Shown here in pieces: positions 12,181 through 22,230 of a stretch of 64,000 nucleotides of DNA. Within the stretch, counting starts at the first letter, position 1. Each line of letters begins with the position of its first letter. This DNA is from Mesostigma viride. Its lineage: Eukaryota; Streptophyta; Mesostigmatophyceae; Mesostigmatales; Mesostigmataceae. Below the pieces are notes generated by a model. It saw only the letters and a list, made by a program, of their open reading frames with translations, was not told where the DNA came from and did not search any database. The stretch spans positions 2,498,835-2,562,834 of the forward strand of contig RPFO01000406.1 in the NCBI GenBank assembly GCA_009746045.1. The letters run 5' to 3'. The position numbers and the translations under genes were made by a program.

Positions 12181-12754
12181 CGGGGAAAAAGAGGGTAAAT
12201 ATGGGTAAATTGTTCTTTTCCCCTAGTTTACCTGGTGGGTAAAGTTTTACCCCGAAATTACCTGGTGGGTAAAACGGAAATCACCTGTTTTTTACCAGGT
12301 GGTAAAACTTTACCCCCTTTTTGCCCAACACTATGGCATACCGAGCTCTAAGTGGATGAAAACGGGGTAAAATTTACCCCTGTTTTTACCCTAGAATTGC
12401 CCTGTACCCTGTTTTTACTTTTGGGTAAAAAAATTTTACCCTCCGTTTGCCCTGGTTTTATTGTACCCGGGTTTTACCAAAATTGGAGCCCAGAGTGTAG
12501 CTTACTTGGCCAAGCATGCCTTATCTGCTGTGCATGGGTCTGATGAATATGTGAATTCAGGGGTGAAAATGGGTCATATGCCTACACGTGTGATATTGGG
12601 ATGATGGACAATAAATTATAAATTATAACATGCCTCCGTTGGGAGATCATGTAGCACATATTCCATGATGGATGGGTGGGGTGGAGGAAGCCGCGTAATC
12701 GAACTAACCTAACTCTAATCTATCTAGTCTAGAAAATCCTAACTACACTACTCA

Positions 12755-13343
12755 TCAAAACGCCTCCTCCTCTTGGGGGGAGGTGGCTTGCCCACATGCA
12801 GGGTCGGGCGTGTGAGCCTTGACAATCTTCTGCCACCGCGTCTTGTCCTGCATGGCAGTCCAAAGACGGGAGAGAGAGTGGATGCGGTTCTCAAACTGGG
12901 CTGGGACCGCTAGGTCGTCCAGCAACATCTGGATGTAGTAGGTCGTGACAGGTTTCCCTACCCTTTTGGGAATGCCCTTGGGGCCAGGCCAGGTCAGAAT
13001 GTGTCGCCCTGGCTGGCCAAGCCGCTGGGGGCGGGCCAGACCAAGGGCGGTGTCGACCTGGCTGGTGTGAGCAAGGTGTCCTACAAATGCTATCCTACGC
13101 TGCCTAATCTCGTCCGAAATACGAGGCATACCATGATACAAAGACTCTGACGACGGGCGCTCGGAAAACCCTACGTTAAGGACCTGTCGGAGCATCCTGT
13201 AAACGTGCCGTTGAGCCGAGCGGCCAGTTTGGGTGTGATTGTCCACGCCTCGGCGCCATACGTGAGCACTGTGAGGACGAGGACCTTGAAGAGCATGCGC
13301 TTGCGGTGCTCGCCCAGGCCCTTCGAGCGCCAGTAGGTGTTGA
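12755..13343 (-). pseudogene. LINE 1 ORF2, C-terminal part
   Basis: This is the region after the reverse transcriptase in a LINE ORF2. Motifs visible on the minus strand are VLTVLTYGAEAWTIT (the common LTYGAETWT block, about 13250-13300), HVYRMLRQVLNV, RQRRIAFVGHLAHTSQVDTAL (equivalent to RRLRWLGHVLRM) and the terminal RLWTAMQDKTRWQKIV (about 12830-12870). A frame change near 13200 separates LTYGAE from the MLRQVLNV block. The upstream continuation lies beyond the nested hAT at 16321. The stop is at about 12755, and about 140 bp of 3' UTR lead to the A/T tail. Confidence 0.85.
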
Positions 13344-13582
13344 GCGAACGGCCGGGTTGGTCTGTACGCCGTACGAATGCGAAAAAATGCGGGATAAAGC
13401 ATATTTTGGGCCTCCGCGTATTTTACGCGTATTTTACGTCTGACCACGCGGTTTGGACTTAGAATTTTTCGGGGTACCAGCGGGCAGCGGGCACTGGCGC
13501 GGTGCCCAGGTTCTGGGCGCGGCGCGCTCACTGCACATTTGAGATTTTTACTACTAGAAGTAGATGCGTACAGTTCTTTTCA

Positions 13583-15315
13583 TTAACACGTCGTTTGTAC
13601 CGACTCAGTCCTCTGGAGAGGACTGAGTTGACCAACTTTGAGATCATGTAGCAGAAAGGGCAGGGGGTACCCCATATGTTTGAGGTGCCTAATAGCAGTT
13701 AATATCTTGCTCTGTGTCTGGAATATGTGTAAAAAATCATACATGGACCGGATCATGTAGAATTTTACTCGGGTGTTGACCCTTACTCGCGATTTGGCAC
13801 TTTTTGATGTATAGGTGTGTATTAAAAAAATAAATCAATTCCGTATGCATGCACAAAAATCTTAAACATGTGCAAAATAAAGTTCTTGAAACGTGGCAAA
13901 AAACTGGGCTCAATTTGGCCACTGCCACTGCCTGAAACACGCCAAAAACTGCCAGTCCTCTGGAGAGGACTGAGCCTTTGCTAGCAAAATGCTAGCATGT
14001 AAGTGCGGTCATACTACACACCACCGTGGCCACCAACCATCCCAATCAACTCATTTCCCTTCAAGCATAACAGGACAACACACTTGCATCATCATATTGC
14101 AGTTATACTATACCTTATCATGTGTGAGAGCCTATGCCTGCACGTAGGGAATGAGTTTGGATACCTACCAACAAAGGGTTATATTATAAGTGTCAACCAC
14201 CAATATAATGGGTAGATTAAAGCATATTTCATGTGTTTCTAACAAGAATAGATATGGCTAAAACTGTTTTGCATTGCCATGGTGTGGCCAACATAGTTGC
14301 TGGCACCTGATGGCAGTGGTTTATCACCAAGACTTTTCACTCACCCGCATAAGCTTGAAAGCACCCTTGATGCAACCCATGGCCACATAACCATGCAGTA
14401 TAAACGAAGCATAGGAATAACTAACATCTATGAAGGTGTTCAAACCTGTACAGCTCCTAAAAACCTGCACAACTACACTGGGGTAAGGCAAACGCCTGGT
14501 AACATCATCTGAAAATGGGGTTTTAGAGAGGGGCAGGCAACGGTCAAGAAAGCGCATCAAGACTTGAACCTGACAACTCCTTGCAAGCTCAAACTCATGT
14601 ACAAACATTAAGAAGCGATGAGGCGACGATATTCCAGCTTTACCAGGCACGGACGGCGTTACCTTGGCCCAGGCGGTGCCCGCAAAACTGGCACTTTGCG
14701 GTACACAAACCATGACGTGACAGAGAGGTCGAAATCATCAAATCTATGCTTGCCACTCAATTTATTCTAATACTATGCACGATAAAAGGTAGAAAGAAAC
14801 CTATAAACCCTCGAACTTGCGCCGGAACGCAATCACAGTCGTCAATTCTGTCGACCTGTCTGATCGCAGTTTTTTCTAGCAAGAACAGCGCCGACACCTG
14901 CTAAATCGCATCCCCGCGAGCCAAAAGTTGAGTTGTATCATCTACATATATGACATATAAAAGCTATTTACTGAGTTTGGCCAGCTAACTCTTCCGCAAA
15001 CGTAAACTGCATGCATGGGCGCAAGCCGCCATGGCTAGGTCGTGCATTTCCGGAACGCACGTTTCACGTGAAAAAGTACCCTTACCACCTGTACTTTGAC
15101 CGTACATTTGACCGTCCAAATCAAATAAAAAAAAACGCAAAAATATGTCCAAGAAAGATCTTTTCACGTAGTATTTGAATAAATTTTGAGAGAATTTTTT
15201 TGTCAAACATTCTGACCGGGGCGAATTTTCTACGAAACCCAAAAACTCGATCCTCTGGAGAGGACTGAGTTCAACTCAGTCCTCTCCATAGGACTGGATA
15301 CAAACGACGTGTTAA
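13583..15315 (+). mobile_element. Family C TTAA element, copy C2 (1.73 kb, complete ends)
   Basis: TTAA CACGTCGTTTGTACC at 13583 and TACAAACGACGTG TTAA ending at 15315 give perfect TTAA flanks and an inverted end of 13 bp or more, followed by CAGTCCTC/GAGGACTG hairpins on each side. The interior is colinear with C1 and partly with family A. It splits the hAT-like H1 and so is the youngest layer of the LINE-hAT-C nest. Confidence 0.92.
14324..14713 (-). CDS. Conserved minus-strand frame of family C
   Basis: A 129-codon frame that is also open in C1 (6357-6767), with shared blocks such as FAGTAWAKVTP, LFLDRCLPLSK or MRFLDRCLPLSK, LPYPSVVVQVFR and AMGCIK. A variant of the first block (FAATAWAKVTPSMPGKA) is also read on the minus strand of family A copies. 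Donor-like GTAAAG and GTGAGT sites interrupt it in all copies, so if it is a gene it is spliced. The function is unknown. It could instead be a chance frame preserved by recent copying. Confidence 0.3.
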   Translation of the reverse strand: MVCVPQSASFAGTAWAKVTPSVPGKAGISSPHRFLMFVHEFELARSCQVQVLMRFLDRCLPLSKTPFSDDVTRRLPYPSVVVQVFRSCTGLNTFIDVSYSYASFILHGYVAMGCIKGAFKLMRVSEKSW

Positions 15316-15497
15316 ACGCAAGCCTTGCAAAATGTTTGGCCGGTAGGAGACAGCTACATATGTAGGACTAGGTACATAACGCATAATAACAGTGTGCCAG
15401 CAAATGCCAGCTGTGCTACTGACGGTGTAATGCAATATAGCGACGACGAGGCCAGTGCGACTGTGCGACAGTGTGCAGCCATTTTCGATTTGCAGCC

Positions 15498-15863
15498 ATG
15501 AAGAAGAAAGGGCCTGAATGGGATTTCGTTCTCGAGAAGAAAGAAGCAGGCACAGATGCTGTTAGTAACAAAACGCAGTTTGTGTCGAATAAGTTCTGCT
15601 CATTTTGCAACAAGAAGTTCTCATACGGGGCGGGGGCAATCAGCGTATTCCGAGTCCGTGCACACTTTGCCGGAATCGCAGGGGAAGGGATGTTACCCTG
15701 CGACAAAATTCCACCGAATATCCGGAGCAGGTTTCTCAGGATGTATAACAACAAGTCGCAGCAGTCAGACGCCAAGAAGCAGCACAATTTGAACAGGCAA
15801 TGGCGGAGATGGGAGGGGCTGCGCCGGCTGACTTGTCGTCGGTTCCCAGCAAAGGCCAGCTGA
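15498..15863 (+). CDS. BED-type zinc-finger fragment of a hAT transposase
   Basis: The frame from ATG 15498 to a stop at 15863 encodes about 121 residues. It begins MKKKGPEWDFV and contains FCSFCNKKFSYGAGAIS then FRVRAHFAGIAGEG and a Cys shortly after. The Cys-x2-Cys ... His ... Cys spacing and the R-V-x-A-H-x-A-G signature are those of the N-terminal BED finger of plant-type hAT transposases, which binds element DNA. Full hAT transposases are 600-800 residues with a DDE core and dimerisation domain, and neither is present. The downstream part (from about 15790) looks frame-shifted and then non-coding. A decayed homologue lies in H2 at about 47394. Confidence 0.75.
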   Translation: MKKKGPEWDFVLEKKEAGTDAVSNKTQFVSNKFCSFCNKKFSYGAGAISVFRVRAHFAGIAGEGMLPCDKIPPNIRSRFLRMYNNKSQQSDAKKQHNLNRQWRRWEGLRRLTCRRFPAKAS

Positions 15864-16320
15864 GCATCACCAAATGGCTGGTTCCCGTCGACGAGAAAGG
15901 TGTCAGCTGCTGGCTGCCGAATTTTTTATCGAGAACGGCATTGCCTTCAATGCGGCTGAGAGCGCCTCTTGTGTCTTATGTCCTCTCATGCATTATATAG
16001 TGGATGGCTTTCCTTACAATTAATTAATTAATTGATTCCTTACAATTCCCGTTGCAGCATGCTCCCCCCTGCATTTAACAAATCATAATCAGATGGGATT
16101 GCAGGGCATAAATGGAAGATGTTAATAAATAAGCATATACACCAAATTTCAGTTGCAATAACTGCATGACCATCATCAAGGAGCGTGCTAATTGGGTGAC
16201 TGACAATTGGACCGCAAAAACTGTCACGTATTTTACCGCCGCGTATTTTATACCCCCCACGTATAATACGCGTATTTCAAGTCCACGTATTATACCCCGC
16301 ACACGTATTTGCCAACCCGG

Positions 16321-17455
16321 GCGAACGGAGCCTGGCCCAGGCCAGGCCGATGCGGGTGTCCACATCGTCTGCAGTGTCAGGAAGCCAACTCCCCAACAGT
16401 TTGAAGCGATCGCGGAACGGGACCTCCGCCCCGTCGAGCAGGCGCGGCAGCGGTGGTATACTGGAGGCTCCAATCACCATCGCCTCAGTTTTGACACTAA
16501 TCTCCAACCCCACCGCCCGCGCCTCCAGGCCCAGACAGTCCAGCCAGGTCTGAATGTGCTCGGGGCTCGCGATAAGGGTGGTGTCATCCGCATAAATCAG
16601 GTCGGCAAGGCGGTAACCAGGTCTAACCCCGCCGTGCTCTTTCTCGTTAAGGATGTCCAAGCCTGGCTCGAACCCCTTAAGAGCAGTAAAGCGCGCACGT
16701 GCCCGGCGCATGACGTGATCCACGACAATAATGAACAGGTATGTATGGGGACAGGACACAACCTTGCCACACCCCGTGGTGAAGGGGGAATGGTGGGGTG
16801 GTGCCTTCCGCAGTCCGCACTACTGCCTGTGAGCCCTCATACAGTCGGCGAATGGCAGTAATAAACGCAGGTGGTACCCGATCCAGAGCTAGGATGGCCC
16901 AAAGAGCCTCCCAGAGAACCGTGTCAAAGGCCTTGATATAGTCAACAAAAATGAAGACCAGCGGCAAACTGTCAGGGGGAAGGCGACGCACCTCCTCCAT
17001 AAACCGGCGCGCGACAAACACAGCCATGACAGTGTTACGACCACGACGGAAACCCATCTGAGACTCACCCAGGTGTGGGTCCAGCGCGGCGCGGAGCCTG
17101 TGCAGCATCATGCGCATGAAGACCTTCAGCGCGGCGCTCTGGAGGCAGACACCCCGGTAGTTACCGGGGTCAGCAGCAGAGCCCTTCTTGTACAGCATGA
17201 CGCGGATGGCTGTCTGCCACTCAGCAGGCTGAGGCTCGTCAGAGAGCAGGACACGGTTGCAGAACGCCAGCAGAAGATCCCTAACCGCCGGATCAGGGGT
17301 CTTCAGCAGCTCAGCAGAAAGGTGGTCGGCACCGACCGCCGCATCGTACCGCAGGCGAGCAAGGGCGCCGTCCAATTTCTTCAAAGTGAAGGGGGGACGA
17401 CGTCGTCGGTGGCAAGGCAGCCCTCCTGCAAGGCGGGGACTTGGTAGTCCGCGGC
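16321..17455 (-). pseudogene. LINE 1 ORF2, reverse transcriptase part
   Basis: The minus strand encodes a non-LTR reverse transcriptase that copies element RNA into DNA at a nicked target. In order: AVGADHLSAELLK (about 17330), W-x-T-A-I-R-V-M-L-Y-K-K-G near 17200, NYRGVCLQSAALKVFMRMM (about 17140), GESQMGFRRGRNT (about 17050), FIFVDYIKAFDTVLWEAL (palm motif A, about 16930), GVWQGCVLSPY (about 16790), then in a second frame LIYADDTTLIASPEHIQTWL (catalytic YADD, about 16580) and FKLLGSWLPDTADDVDTRIG (about 16390). One change of frame lies near 16755 between the GCVLSPY and YADD blocks. The endonuclease and 5' part are absent. Confidence 0.92.
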
Positions 17456-17529
17456 CGAGGAGGGGGGCGCTGGCGGCGGCGGGGGTCCGGCAACCCCGAG
17501 GCGGGCGGCCGTCTCGGGGTGGACAATAA

Positions 17530-18002
17530 GCCAGGGTCCTAACAATAGGACCCATTGATATCCCTGATTGGGTGGTTAATTGCCAGAAGAGACTGCCTTC
17601 ACTTAACGTGGGTGGGTGTTCTTGGTGTCAAGCATGATTCCACAGGGAAGTTCTGACTATGGAAGTGTGGTCATACTCCATACCACCGTGGCCACCAACC
17701 ATGCCTTTCAATTTATTTCCCTTCAACAATGATGGGACAACCTATTTCCATCATCACACTGCGAGGGGATTGGTACCTTGCTGTGTCACGGTGGGAGCCT
17801 AGCTGTCCATGCGCGTATGTACGGTTACTGATGTACGTGTTGTTTGACACATATGAGCAAGGCATGCGATCTTAGTTCCAAGGAAATTTCGTCTCACATT
17901 TCTTTTCATTGTCACCTCAAGGCTCAAACATCCGAATTTTGAGAGTGAACACGGAATTACTGAAGAAGCGCTTGAAGTTCTAAGAAGCTATTGTGCCGCG
18001 TC
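17530..18002 (+). other. Fragment related to A/C interiors, ends not found
   Basis: From about 17650 the sequence (gtggtcatactccataccaccgtggccaccaacc) is clearly related to the family A/C interior. At 17538 a hairpin-like GGTCCTAACAATAGGACC recalls the C-family terminal hairpin. It may be a third, diverged subfamily that LINE 1 inserted next to or into. Confidence 0.5.
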
Positions 18003-18414
18003 TTCTTAAAGGTTCACAAGTAAATCTGGTCCTGATATTATCAGATTTCCCCTGTTTTGCACCTGATAAATCCTGATAAACGCTGATAAACGCTGATAAA
18101 TCCTGATGAACGCCTGATAAATGCCTGATAATGGCCCGATAATGGCCCGATAATGGCTTGTTTTGCCTGATAAAACTGATAAAAACAGATAAAAAGTGCT
18201 CAGTTTGATGCAGCTTTTTCTGATAAAAAAGGGGCAATAAATCATCAGATTTATCAGGAGCACTCTGGGGCGATACATTATCAGATTTATCAGGACCATG
18301 ATGAAAGTGAAAGAACTGATAAAACTGGGCACAAATCATCAGGTTTATCAGCTTTGTTCAAACAACTCTGCGGTGATCAATTATCATCTTTATCAAGAGC
18401 TATGTATATATATA
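18003..18414 (+). mobile_element. Fragment of the TGATAAA-array family (K2)
   Basis: About 400 bp closely matching the left arm of the element at 31.3-31.74 kb: repeated ctgataaa(c/t)g units, then ctgataaaactgggcacaaatcatcagg and ctttatcaagagc. The ACTAGTAACT tip is absent. A3 begins right after it, at a TTAA. Confidence 0.8.
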
Positions 18415-20113
18415 TTAACCCCTAAATGGTCTGAGATCCTGCCGATAAATCGGCTGGATCTTCACAATTTTGCAAACCAGATGCCATCCAACCTACCCAT
18501 ATCCAATGGCTGTCCTTGGGGGCCAAGCATGTCCATGAGTTGCCCTTCGGGTTGGTATATCACAACCTCACATATATGCAGGGTAGGCCATGTTTAACTG
18601 CCGTCAAAGTCAGGGGGGTCAAGACGCGCGTTTTCATTTTTGGTAGAATGTGCATTTTGAATTATGTTATAAGACCTAGGCACCTACCACTTCAGGGACC
18701 ATAAACAATTAGTTGCTGAACAGTTTGAGCCATTGGGGTCATCATTTGGGTGGGTGTACCAGCAGTTACACCCAGTACAGCCCATAGGGGTACCGTTGGT
18801 AAAAAGCAACCAAGGGAGTAGGGGTGGGCATACGACCTCCTAATATGGCCCCCAACCATGCCAAACAATACATTTCCCTTCCACAATGATGGGGAAACAT
18901 AACTGCATCATCACACTGCCCTTACATGGCACCTATGTGCAGGTGCCACCTTGTCCATGCACGTAGGTAACGTGGTACGGACACCCTACGCAAGGCATGC
19001 ATTCTAGGAGGCAGCCACCAACAAACTAGTGGTGTTGAGCCTATTTCAGCTTGCCCTAGCAAGGATAAACTAGGCCTAAGCTGCTATAGCTTGCCAGGTG
19101 ATGGCCAGCACACCTGGTGGCACATGCTGTCAATGGGAAGCTTTTACTCACCAGTTACGTGCTAATGATGATGCCACAGAGACCAGCCAACTGCCTCACA
19201 CTCATGCAATATGTGTATGGGAAATGTATAACAAACATATATGGAGGCATTCAAACCCATACAGCCTCTAAAACTTATCACCATCACCCTGTGGCAGGTC
19301 AACTGACTGAGGGAAGCATCTAAGAATGGTGTTTTAGAAAGGGGCCAGGCCAGGGTCAAGAAAGAGCATGAATAGTGCAAAAAGAATGTGCTACACAAGC
19401 TAGAACGTATATATAAATGTAAAACATCGATAGGAAAACGATGCTTAAGCTTTACCAGGCATGGATGGCGTTACCTTGGCCCAGGCGGTAGCCGCAAAAT
19501 GGCGCATTTCGGCACACCAAAGCTGTGCAGCATGGCCGCTGGATTCGGCGATTTCTGGCCACCCTTGCACGTTTACGACTATTATGTATCATAAAAAGTA
19601 AAAAGAAACCGATATATCCTTTAAAATACGCCGGAAAGGTATTGCTGTCAACGTTTCTATCGTCCGGCCTGATCGCAGTTTTTTCCAGCAAGAACGCTGC
19701 CGACACCTATCAAATGGCATTCCCGCGAACCAAAAATTGGCCTGTATGATCTTTAGGACGTTTAAAATCAATATCCTAAGTTTGGACAGAAAATTCGAAC
19801 GCAAACGTAAATGCCATGCGTGGGCGCAAGCCGCCATGGCCAGGTCGTCGTTTTCCGGAATGCACGTTGTACGTGAAAAAGTACCCTGACCCCTTGTACT
19901 TTGACCGGCCAGAACACCTCTATAACTTTGTCAAAAGTATGCAAACCCTAGTACCATGCTGTGAAGAATTTTATAAACTTTCGATCTTCTCAGCTAAACT
20001 TTTCCTAATTCTCAATAGATTTCGCGGCATCTGGTCCCCCGAGAAGGGGCCGATGCATCGGCTGGAACTCGATTTTTGGCGGAAAATCGGCAGCAAGACC
20101 ATTTAGGGGTTAA
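18415..20113 (+). mobile_element. Family A TTAA element, copy A3, complete (1.69 kb)
   Basis: TTAA CCCCTAAATGG at 18415 and CCATTTAGGGG TTAA ending at 20113. Just inside, both ends carry a second inverted block built on gatnnatcggctg. The whole interior is present, making this the reference copy for the family. No transposase is present. On the minus strand a conserved start MAACAHAWHLRLR at 19837 recurs in the other copies. Confidence 0.92.
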
Positions 20114-20690
20114 AAAATAATTACTCAGACATCAGAGTAAAGGCACCCATGTAAAAATAAACTAAGCCAACGCTACTCCTACATAACAAGAGATACCACG
20201 ACAAGACAACCTATATATATTCATTGAGAATGATAAATTACGGAGGTGAGATTGGCATGTGCAACATAAGGAGAAACCCCGAAAAGAAGAAGAACCCTGA
20301 AGAAATTAGTAGTAATCTGACACGGACATCCAAGGATCACGCCAGCTGCACAAGGTACAACTAACTACATCACAAAACTACGACACGCAGCAACATCGCT
20401 GCCGGCCCACCATGCAGGCCTGGGAGGGATCTAGACCGCATGGGTCGCGACTAAGTCGGCCCGGGTGCGACGGAATAACACATCAGCCACAGTGCGAGTG
20501 AGGGCGAGTGACAGGCGCTGCCGCCAATACGAGGACCACCGTCGTGCGGGCAGACCACGGGGCGGTCTGACCCTCGAGGTCGAGGCGGTCTTCACGGCGC
20601 TGGCAGCACTCATGGAAAAACTCGGCTGTCTTGGGGCCCATGGCCCCAAACTCGATCCTCAAGGACAAAAGGGGATGACCCGGTGGGGCC
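20114..20690 (-). mobile_element. Probable LINE 3' fragment
   Basis: The minus-strand reading contains EFGAMGPKTAEFF in one frame and WRQRLSLALTRTVADVLFRR near a stop in another, which resembles the extreme C-terminus of LINE ORF2 proteins. It is followed by about 300 bp of AT-rich 3' UTR leading to an A/T run beside A3. No target duplication is clear. Confidence 0.45.
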
Positions 20691-22230
20691 CCACATTGCC
20701 ATATGTATTTATATCTGTTTTGTTGGGAGTTATTTCACATATTTCTGTTTGTCATACAGTAACTCATTTTTTCTGCGATGTTGCATCCCTGATGTGCATT
20801 TTCCATGTAATCTTCTTTTATCGCGGCTTATCGTATGTGCAGGGTGAACTTCCCATGGAACAGTCACGCCGGCATCTTCTGACAACTTTTGACTTAGGTA
20901 AGTACTAACATAGGTTCGTTCTTTTCTCGCCGTTCTCAGATGCAGTCTCCCTGAGCTAAGTAGTGGCTACCTAGCAACCATGGTGAGGACAGATATTAAT
21001 TTCTAGCTGTGCACAGCATTTTCTGGATTAAGCCTCCAAATTCGCATGCATGACTATCAAATCATAATGATGGCGTGTACCCAGTTGGGTGACGTTCACC
21101 GAAGCGTATAGCTGTGTTGATAAGCTTTTCATAGCGACATCGCAATTTTTTGCACGGCTATGGGAACGAAGCTGGCCGTTGTGGCTTGATGGAAATTCTA
21201 TGCGTCTTTCATTGTCGTTGATTTTAATGTGTTGGTTTTTATGTAAACCATCAGGAAAATGGGCCAGGAAATTCGCAAGGCAACTTTCTTGTCATAGGTG
21301 CGCTAGCTCCTGCAAGGGCCGTAAATAGCAGTTTGGACCTGGCGCACTTCAGGATCCCAACATCTGCCATTGACAGGGTAAAGGTGCTTGGCTCTCTTAT
21401 GGTAAAAACTCAGTCTGTTATGTAGAATGGACTGAGTCTTTTTCTCTTGCACAAATGCTATATTTTTCTGAAAGGGATTTGTTGGCAAATATTGCACCAA
21501 AGCACACTTGCACATTAACCTTCTTGGGGTTCATGTCATTAGTCCCATATCCATGTCCCGCGAGTGCTGTAAATAGCACCCTGCCCATGGGACCAGCAGA
21601 CCACGTGAAAGCCCAGAGAGCAAACCGCTCCCTCTTCCCGCTGCCTCTTCCTATTGTGCCTCTAAGCACCTCGTGGGGTCGAGGGTGAGGTCAGCACTCA
21701 GACGCCAGCGTGCAACCTGCCGCCGCTGGAACAACACCCTACAATACATTTTGAGGTGGTCAAGTGCCTGAATTGGTGTGCGGGGCAGACCCTTCTCTGC
21801 AAAAGGGAGGCACGAGCTCTACGGGGACAGAGGAGGCCCTGAAAAGGGTCACACAGCACTGTGAGCGGTACAGTCGCCAAGTAGGGGGCATCGCGACAGT
21901 CCCTAACAAGGAGGTGCAGACTTGATATCTGGGAAACTAAATAAGCACGAAGCAGACCAACTAAGTACGGGCAGAGGCGGTGGGCTTGCCTAAGAAGGAT
22001 GGGTGGGGAAGGCGAGGTTGCTACATGTAGTAGACTTGCTGGCTGCCCGGCCAAGTTGGAGTGAGGTCTATACCAAGGAGATTTGCGTAAAGCCGGAGGT
22101 GCTTACCACTGCCGAATACTTGAATGTGCCTATGTAGCCCCAGCCGGGGTTGCTCTATGGAGGAGTGGGGCAAGCTCATGGGCAGGGCGGCTGAGGTGGG
22201 GATGACGGAGTTCGGGGGGGAGCGGCCCAA
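20691..22230. other. Unassigned sequence
   Basis: There is an isolated exon-like island (cag before 20843, GTAAGT after 20897), but its phase does not fit the LRR gene. A hairpin CTCAGTCTGTTATGTAGAATGGACTGAG-like patch at 21408-21437 recalls the C-family tip. From about 21690 onward the composition becomes GC-rich and may already belong to the retroelement fossil that follows. Confidence 0.3.

Larger units (their letters stand above)
9383..12507. mobile_element. 3.1-kb element with long inverted GGGTAAA-rich arms
   Basis: The left edge AAGTAGCTAGCACTCTGGG is mirrored by CCCAGAGTGTAGCTTACTT at the right. Inside each edge lies about 300 bp packed with GGGTAAA/TTTACCC motifs (9425-9740 and 12190-12480), arranged as inverted arms. 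The interior has a 131-codon frame (9863-10258, +) of unknown function, an imperfect tandem duplication at 10321-10688, and GC-rich repeats at 11200-12100. No transposase is recognised. The flanks do not show a clear target duplication, so the boundaries are approximate. Confidence 0.6.
13344..16328 (+). mobile_element. hAT-like element H1 with 8-bp target duplication, C2 nested
   Basis: GCGAACGG is duplicated exactly on both sides (13344-13351 and 16321-16328), as expected for hAT elements. Ends are CCGGGTTGGTCTGTACG at left and, inverted, CCGGGTTGGCAAATACGTG at right, followed inward by runs of tacgcgtattata. The interior holds a BED zinc-finger frame at 15498-15863 but no catalytic hAT domain, so the copy is non-autonomous. 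Removing the nested C2 element gives about 1.24 kb. A tract attaattaattaattg at about 16018-16035 lies between two ccttacaatt copies. Confidence 0.9.
12605..17529 (-). mobile_element. LINE 1, 5'-truncated, with hAT and C element nested inside
   Basis: A 10-bp target duplication TGGACAATAA flanks it (12605-12614 and 17520-17529). The minus-strand 3' tail is ATAATTTATAATTTAT-like, next to the left duplication. Minus-strand coding includes the reverse transcriptase (16330-17450) and the C-terminal region (12755-13343). The hAT-like element 13352-16320 splits it with its own 8-bp duplication. The LINE's net length is about 1.93 kb, so it is a 5'-truncated copy, ending upstream of the RT palm. Two shifts of frame and several decayed codons show it is dead. 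Confidence 0.9.

Noticed and set aside
20843-20897. Exon-like island between gtgcag and GTAAGT in intron 1
   Set aside because: With the phase 1 intron after exon 1 its frame hits a stop at once, and it encodes no recognisable module. Probably coincidental.
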